In this document: piece after piece, positions 59,697 through 64,000 of the stretch | How the letters are laid out: each line of letters begins with the position of its first letter | Numbering within the stretch: position 1 is the first letter of the stretch | Assembly: GCF_002305875.1 (NCBI RefSeq) | Contig: NZ_CP022098.1 | Coordinates: 1,674,001 to 1,738,000, forward strand | Reading direction: 5' to 3' | DNA length: 64,000 nucleotides | DNA from: Cystobacter fuscus | GTDB taxonomy: Bacteria > Myxococcota > Myxococcia > Myxococcales > Myxococcaceae | Notes under the pieces: generated by a model | What the model saw: only the letters and a program-made list of their open reading frames with translations | What the model was told of the DNA's origin: nothing | Databases searched by the model: none | Program-made: the position numbers and the translations under genes

Positions 59697-60899
59697 ATGA
59701 CCTCCCCTTCCGCTTCGCACGAGTCCCTTCTCCTCACCCTCACCGGCAGGGACCATCCCGGCATCGCCTCGCGGCTGACGGGCCTGCTCGCCGACGCGGG
59801 CGCGGTGCTGCTCGACATCGAGCAGGTGGTGGTGCAGGGCCAGCTCACCCTGTGCCTGCTCGTGCGTGTGCCCGAGGGGCAGGACGTTCTCCAGCAACTG
59901 CGCTCCGCGGCCCAGGCGCTGGGCGTGTTCCTGGAGTCCCGAGCGGTGGGCGAGTCAGGAGCCCAGGCCGCAGCGTCTCCCAGCCGGCATGTCGTCACCG
60001 TGGTGGGTCGTTCCCTCGGCGCGCGCGAGCTGCACGCGGTGACCGGGTGCCTGGCCCGGCACGAGGCCAACATCGAGCGCATCCACCGCCTGTCCGAAGT
60101 GGAGCCCGGTTCGTTCGAGATCCACCTCGCCCTGCCGGCGAGCAAGGAGCCGGAGGAACTCCAGCGCTCCCTGCTGGAGCTGTCCATGGCCACGAGCGCC
60201 TTCGACGTGGCGTTGCAGCGCGAGAGCCTCTACCGGCGCGCCAAGCGCCTGGTGGTGATGGACATGGACTCCACGCTCATCCGCATCGAGGTCATCGACG
60301 AGCTGGCGCGGGCCCATGGCGTGGGCGAGCAGGTGTCGCGCATCACCGAGCGCGCCATGCACGGCGAGATGGACTACGACGAGTCGCTGCGTCAGCGCGT
60401 GGCGCTGCTCAAGGGGCTGGACGCGCGGGTGCTGCACGAGCTCGCCGCCCGCCTTCCCCTCACCGAGGGAGCGGAGACCCTCATCCGCGTGCTCAAGCGG
60501 CTGGGCTACCGCACCGCCATCATCAGCGGAGGCTTCTCCGTGGCGGCCGAGGCGCTCAAGGCCCGCCTGGGCATCGACTACGCCCACTCCAACCTGTTGG
60601 AGGAGGCGGACGGCAAGCTCACCGGCCGCACCCTGGGCGCCATCGTCAACGCGCGCCGCAAGGCGGAGCTGCTGGAGGACATCGCCCGGGCGGAGGGCAT
60701 CCTGCTCGACCAGGTCATCGCCGTGGGCGATGGCGCCAATGACTTGTTGATGCTGGAGCGCGCGGGGCTGGGCATCGCGTTCCGCGCCAAGCCCAAGCTG
60801 CGCCAGGCGGCCGACACCTCCATCTCCGCGGGCGGCCTGGACACCATCCTCTACTTCCTGGGGCTCACGGCCCGCGAGCTGCGCGAAGTGGGGGAGTAG
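59697..60899 (+). CDS. serB: Phosphoserine phosphatase with N-terminal ACT domains
   Basis: This 400-residue protein has two ACT-like domains (about 8-90 and 100-180, beginning LTGRDHPGIASRLTGLLADA). The HAD phosphatase core follows: VVMDMDSTLIRIEVIDELA with the nucleophile aspartate, ISGGFSVAAEALKA, and VIAVGDGANDLLMLERAG with the magnesium aspartates. It completes serine biosynthesis by hydrolysing phosphoserine. The ACT domains probably bind serine for feedback control. It starts 21 bp after the pseudokinase gene. Confidence 0.95.
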   Translation: MTSPSASHESLLLTLTGRDHPGIASRLTGLLADAGAVLLDIEQVVVQGQLTLCLLVRVPEGQDVLQQLRSAAQALGVFLESRAVGESGAQAAASPSRHVVTVVGRSLGARELHAVTGCLARHEANIERIHRLSEVEPGSFEIHLALPASKEPEELQRSLLELSMATSAFDVALQRESLYRRAKRLVVMDMDSTLIRIEVIDELARAHGVGEQVSRITERAMHGEMDYDESLRQRVALLKGLDARVLHELAARLPLTEGAETLIRVLKRLGYRTAIISGGFSVAAEALKARLGIDYAHSNLLEEADGKLTGRTLGAIVNARRKAELLEDIARAEGILLDQVIAVGDGANDLLMLERAGLGIAFRAKPKLRQAADTSISAGGLDTILYFLGLTARELREVGE

Positions 60900-60905
60900 G
60901 GCGGT

Positions 60906-61742
60906 TCAGGGCGCGCGCATGCGGGCCGCCAGCTCCCGCTGCTGGATGTGTCCCTTCTCCAGCAGCAGCTCGAGCAGGGCGCGCAAGATCTTCGAGCTCT
61001 TCTCCTGGTTCACCTGCACGGCCTGCAACCGCTGCATCTCCTCGGCGGAGAACGTCTCGGCGGGAGAGGCGTTGAGGATTTCATCGAGCAGATCCGCGGC
61101 GCTCGAGCCGATGCTCGGACGCGGCGGCATGGGGGCGGGGTTCTGCCGGGCCGCGTTCTCGCGCGCCAGGTTCGGCGCGATGTCGGCGATGGACTTCCTC
61201 ACCGTCTTGCCCGTCATGTCGACGATCTTGAACTCCTCCTCGTCTCCGGGCGTACCCGGGCGCCCGGTGGGCGCGGTGCGGGCGGTGGGGGAGACGGTGG
61301 GTTCCTGATTGCGGTAGTGCCGTTGGATGGCGTTCTGGATTTCCAGGTCGCCCGCCACCATCGGGATGACGCGGGTGCGGCTCAGTGCGGCCACCTGATC
61401 GATGGTCGCCAGGTCCGAGGGGTCCGCCATGGCCAGCACGAGCGTCTTGCCGTTGTCGCGCAGGGACACGGGGAAGATGCCCTTCTGCTCGGCCAGGTGG
61501 ACGTCCAGCCTGGCGAGCGCGCCGGCATCCCTGGTGGTGCCCAACTGGACGCGCTGCATGCCGAAGCCCTCGGCGATCGCCTGGGTGAGGGTCTCCTCCG
61601 AGGCGATCCCCATGTCACTGATGATGCGCGAGAGGCGCCCACCCCATTGATCATGCTGGGCGAGCGCGCTGCGCAGCTGCATCTCGTCGAGGACACGGGC
61701 CTTGACGAGGATTTCTCCAATCCGGTTGCGAGGTGCGGCCAT
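60906..61742 (-). CDS. GspE N-terminal (MshEN) domain protein without ATPase
   Basis: This 278-residue protein begins MAAPRNRIGEILVKARVLDE and continues QLRSALAQHDQWGGRLSRII. This is the T2SSE-N/MshEN fold found at the N-terminus of type II secretion and type IV pilus ATPases (about residues 1-150), which in some cases binds c-di-GMP. The rest is a disordered, proline-rich region and a helical end. No Walker motifs follow. It may be a c-di-GMP effector or an adaptor. Confidence 0.8.
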   Translation of the reverse strand: MAAPRNRIGEILVKARVLDEMQLRSALAQHDQWGGRLSRIISDMGIASEETLTQAIAEGFGMQRVQLGTTRDAGALARLDVHLAEQKGIFPVSLRDNGKTLVLAMADPSDLATIDQVAALSRTRVIPMVAGDLEIQNAIQRHYRNQEPTVSPTARTAPTGRPGTPGDEEEFKIVDMTGKTVRKSIADIAPNLARENAARQNPAPMPPRPSIGSSAADLLDEILNASPAETFSAEEMQRLQAVQVNQEKSSKILRALLELLLEKGHIQQRELAARMRAP

Positions 61743-61784
61743 GACCTCCAGTCTACGAAGGAAGGAGCCTGGAGTCGCGTTTCG

Positions 61785-62144
61785 ATGCCTCGTGCGTTCG
61801 CTACCTGTCTGGAGGAGGGGATGACGCTCTTCAACGCGGGCGCCTTCCACGCGGCCCATGAGGCGTGGGAGGAGGCCTGGCGGCACGAGCACGGCCCGCG
61901 CCGACTGTTGCTTCAAGGACTCATCCTCGCCGCGGCGGGCTGGCTCAAGCGCGACGCGGGCAACACTCGGGGCGCGTGGACACTCTTCTCGCGGGCCCTC
62001 GAGCGGATGGAGTCCCTGGCCCCCCTGTGCGAGGGCGTGGATGTGGACCGGTTGAGGCGGGACATCACCCGGTGGCGAGCGGGCGAGGGAGCCGACAGAC
62101 CCCTGCTCGTCTGGCCGCTGGACGCCTCGGGAGGAGAGCGCTGA
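61785..62144 (+). CDS. DUF309-family protein
   Basis: This 119-residue helical protein carries the DUF309 core LFNAGAFHAAHEAWEEAWR, then RRLLLQGLILAAAGWLKRDA. The conserved histidine, glutamates and arginines of the core suggest a metal site, but the function is unknown. ATG 61785 and the next ATG at 61821 (with GGAGGAGG) are both possible starts. It is divergent from the GspE-N gene and followed with a 1-nt TGATG overlap by the CPXCG gene. Confidence 0.8.
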   Translation: MPRAFATCLEEGMTLFNAGAFHAAHEAWEEAWRHEHGPRRLLLQGLILAAAGWLKRDAGNTRGAWTLFSRALERMESLAPLCEGVDVDRLRRDITRWRAGEGADRPLLVWPLDASGGER

Positions 62145-62338
62145 TGCAGCCCTTCGCCGATGACTCGTTGCAGCTCTGCCCCTACTGTGGGGAGCAGGTG
62201 GAGGTGGCCGCCGATGCACTGGGGGTCGCCTCGGAGACGTACGTGGAAGACTGCCCGGTGTGCTGCCGGCCGTGGGTCGTGCGCGTCACGCGTGAGGACG
62301 GCGAGGTCTTCGTTTCCCTCGGGCGCGAGGACGATTGA
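62144..62338 (+). CDS. CPXCG-motif cysteine-rich small protein
   Basis: This 64-residue protein has two CxxC-type pairs: LCPYCGEQVEV and DCPVCCRPWVVRV, the arrangement of the CPXCG family thought to bind zinc. The start overlaps the DUF309 stop codon by one base. Function unknown. Confidence 0.85.
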   Translation: MQPFADDSLQLCPYCGEQVEVAADALGVASETYVEDCPVCCRPWVVRVTREDGEVFVSLGREDD

Positions 62339-62410
62339 GGCGGCGGTCCGAGGCGCGCGGCGCGCTTCCTTGACACGCTCCAAACCATGGTTCTCTTGGA
62401 GTTGTGAGAG

Positions 62411-62442
62411 GCGCGGCGCCCCCGAGAGCGAGGGCGCCGCGC
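62411..62442. other. 11-bp GC hairpin in the hsp20 leader
   Basis: GCGCGGCGCCC and GGGCGCCGCGC form a perfect stem with a 10-nt loop. It lies about 80 nt upstream of the Hsp20 start. It may end the upstream transcript or be an RNA leader structure; being almost pure GC, it is too stable for a usual thermosensor. Confidence 0.4.
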
Positions 62443-62524
62443 GCGAGCAGACAACCCCTTTTCCGTTTCACCACAACCACGCGCCGTGGCTCCGCGAGGA
62501 GTCTGGCGCGCACAGGAGACGTCC

Positions 62525-62968
62525 ATGCAAAGCCGTTGGAACCCGTTCGAGATGAGCAATGGTGCCGTGGCGCTGGGCCCTCTGGTCATGAGGGAGTTCG
62601 ACCAGTTCTTCCGCGAGCGTCCGTCCGGCGCGCGTGAGTTCGCCCCCGCGGCGGACATCTACGAGACCGCCGAGGGCATCACCCTGCATGTGGACCTGCC
62701 GGGCCATGATGCGAAGTCCATCGAGGTGAAGGTGGAGAACGACACGCTCACCCTCAAGTCCGAGCGCAAGCGTCCGGAGTCGCTGAAGGACGAGGGCACC
62801 CGGCGTCTGGAGCGCAACTTCGGTGTGTTCACCCGCTCCTTCGTGCTGCCGCGCACGGTGGACGCGTCCCGGGTGGAGGCGCGCTACGAGAATGGCGTGC
62901 TGACGCTGGCGCTGCCCCGGCGTGAGGAGACCAAGCCGCGCGTCATCGAAGTGAAGGTGAATGGCTGA
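62525..62968 (+). CDS. Small heat-shock protein Hsp20
   Basis: This 147-residue protein contains the alpha-crystallin domain (about 38-140): ADIYETAEGITLHVDLPGHD, then IEVKVENDTLTLKSERK, ending YENGVLTLALPRREETKPRV. It prevents aggregation of unfolded proteins. ATG 62525 has AGGAGA upstream, so the earlier start at 62486 is not used. TTGACA at 62370 lies upstream with no good -10 partner, and a hairpin at 62411 separates it from the gene. In Stigmatella a related sHsp is heat- and development-induced. Confidence 0.93.
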   Translation: MQSRWNPFEMSNGAVALGPLVMREFDQFFRERPSGAREFAPAADIYETAEGITLHVDLPGHDAKSIEVKVENDTLTLKSERKRPESLKDEGTRRLERNFGVFTRSFVLPRTVDASRVEARYENGVLTLALPRREETKPRVIEVKVNG

Positions 62969-63089
62969 CGCACGAACGGCGCAACCGGTGGACTCGGGCC
63001 CCGAGGTCCGGGGTCCGACTCGTCCACCCGGGCACGCCGGGAGTGATTCGGGGGGCGGGGCGCATCACGGGCTCCGCCCTTCGTCGCGT

Positions 63090-63689
63090 CTAGCGCTTGA
63101 CGGCGGCGGGGGTGGTGCCCCCGAGCGCCAGCGGCACGCGGAACAGGTCGAGCACCTGCTGCACGTCCAGCGGCTTGGGCAGGCACGCCACGGCGCCCGC
63201 CTGCTTGGACTGCTCCACCACCTCGGGCGAGTGGGCGGACGTCATGGTGATGAGCCGCACGCCCTCCATCTGCTTGCGGGCGCGGATGCGGCGGCACACC
63301 TCGATACCGTCGATGTCCGGCATGTTCAGGTCGATGAGCATGCCGTGGGGCTTCTGCTCGGACACGAGCAGCAGCGCCTCGACGCCGCTGGTGGTCGTCT
63401 GCAGCTCCACCTGGTTGGCGTAGGGCTTGAACGCGCGCTTGATGGCGTCGAGCACCTGACGCTCGTCGTCCACCACGAGCAGGCGCACGGTGCTGCTGCC
63501 CAACTCCTCGGGCACCGGCATCTGGTGCGTGATGAGGAACGTGCGCAGGTCCGCCGAGCGCACCCGCCGGTGGCCGCCTGGCGTCCGGAACGCCATGAGG
63601 ATGCCGCGGTCGATCCACTTGCTCACCGTGGACGGGTCCACCTGGAGCAACCGGCTGATGTCGTGGGTCGTGTAGAGCTGATCCGTCAT
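63090..63689 (-). CDS. Excisionase-type HTH plus response-regulator receiver
   Basis: The 199-residue protein starts MTDQLYTTHDISRLLQVDPS with a MerR/excisionase-like helix-turn-helix (about residues 1-55, including GGHRRVRSADLRTFL). It is followed by a receiver domain (about 68-190, RLLVVDDERQVLDAIKRAFK, acceptor Asp in GMLIDLNMPDIDG, lysine in CLPKPLDV). The DNA-binding module before the receiver is a less common order. No partner kinase gene is adjacent. The ATG at 63689 has GAGGAAAG upstream. An AGG-ACA-CCT dyad lies at 63736-63750. Confidence 0.85.
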   Translation of the reverse strand: MTDQLYTTHDISRLLQVDPSTVSKWIDRGILMAFRTPGGHRRVRSADLRTFLITHQMPVPEELGSSTVRLLVVDDERQVLDAIKRAFKPYANQVELQTTTSGVEALLLVSEQKPHGMLIDLNMPDIDGIEVCRRIRARKQMEGVRLITMTSAHSPEVVEQSKQAGAVACLPKPLDVQQVLDLFRVPLALGGTTPAAVKR

Positions 63690-63735
63690 CGAACTTTCCT
63701 CATCTCTGCCCTGCTTCATTCCGGCACTCATAGGA

Positions 63736-63750
63736 TAGGACACCTAACCG
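63736..63750. promoter_or_regulatory. Short inverted repeat upstream of the excisionase-type regulator
   Basis: TAGG-ACA-CCTA and flanking bases form a dyad just upstream of the regulator's start region on the minus strand. It could be an operator; evidence is limited to the dyad. Confidence 0.3.
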
Positions 63751-63771
63751 GGAAGCGAAAATTCTTTGCTT

Positions 63772-64000
63772 TCACAACTTGACAGCCTGTAGGGCCTCGG
63801 CGGCTTTCATCTGTCGGACGGTGGCTTCCCAATGCCCCGCCGCCCGCAAGCACAGTTCCACCAGTTCGCGCGCTGCCCCGTGACCTCCCCGGTTGCGTGC
63901 GATGTAATGCACTTCCTGCCGAACTTCGAGCGCCGCGTCAGCCGGACAGGCCGACAGGCCCACCCGGCTCAAGGGACCCAGGTCGTTGAGGTCATCCCCC
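63772..64000 (-). CDS. kdsC: 3-deoxy-D-manno-octulosonate 8-phosphate phosphatase, 5' end outside window
   Basis: The visible C-terminal 75 residues read GDDLNDLGPLSRVGLSACPA and then RQEVHYIARNRGGHGAAREL, as in KdsC, a HAD phosphatase that makes Kdo from Kdo-8-phosphate. The DD of the HAD motif III is visible at the window edge. The gene begins outside the window. Kdo synthesis supplies LPS, consistent with the LPS genes elsewhere here. Confidence 0.85.
   Translation of the reverse strand, partial: GDDLNDLGPLSRVGLSACPADAALEVRQEVHYIARNRGGHGAARELVELCLRAAGHWEATVRQMKAAEALQAVKL

Overview
The window is GC-rich (roughly 70 percent) and looks like a chromosomal segment of a myxobacterium of the suborder Cystobacterineae, probably Cystobacter, Archangium or a close relative. 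The grounds are abundant Ser/Thr kinases (one a pseudokinase), PilZ-receiver and sigma-54 regulatory proteins, a complete LPS-export operon, and an array of small-RNA genes that match the Myxococcus developmental regulator Pxr. The genus is an inference; no rRNA or tRNA gene was found in the window.

Layout. Positions 1-9.8 kb carry metabolic and regulatory genes: the start of astB, an LpxL-type acyltransferase, DUF1304/HxlR and their shared operator, a Ser/Thr kinase with TPR-like repeats, and a LysR-controlled redox group (lipoprotein, NmrA-like reductase, YceI, pirin). After an 0.8-kb non-coding stretch, 10.7-15.8 kb is a tight cassette of an asparagine-synthetase-type amidotransferase, an FAD monooxygenase, an acyl-CoA dehydrogenase, a hotdog thioesterase and a GtrA protein, resembling a small specialised-metabolite or lipid-modification operon. 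Positions 15.8-21.3 kb hold a glycosyltransferase, lptC-lptA-lptB (lptA has a duplicated domain) and rpoN. Positions 21.3-30.3 kb hold a GNAT gene, an SDR, rpiA, glsB, a PAS histidine kinase, hpf, a GH3 lipoprotein, ptsN and an unknown gene. Positions 30.3-41.2 kb hold dtd, elaA, a peptide ABC transporter without ATPases, an SDR, a long PBP4-type peptidase, ssb, sdhC, hslO and a phosphoribosyltransferase.

The most notable region is 41.3-48.7 kb. selB, a PAS/GAF histidine kinase (pxrK-like) and an NtrC-type response regulator (pxrR-like) are joined by 4-nt overlaps. The regulator is followed by 1.6 kb without protein genes that holds five consecutive, self-contained small-RNA units. Each unit has a pair of dyads fitting TTKCA-N4-TGMAA with centres 19 bp apart, a -24/-12 (sigma-54) promoter, a predicted transcript of about 125 nt with a seven-cytosine apical loop, and a strong intrinsic terminator. 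Unit 1 is divergent. Units 2-5 have identical transcripts in a 325-bp ladder, and units 4-5 are a perfect 626-bp copy of units 2-3. RpoN, also encoded in this window, would be the sigma factor.

Positions 49.0-57.3 kb (minus strand) carry a partial complex I operon, nuoEFJKLMN, that lacks G, H and I. Positions 57.4-64 kb carry a PilZ-receiver protein, a pseudokinase, serB, a GspE-N-domain protein, DUF309 and CPXCG proteins, an Hsp20, a receiver protein with an excisionase-type DNA-binding domain, and the 3' end of kdsC, cut by the window edge.
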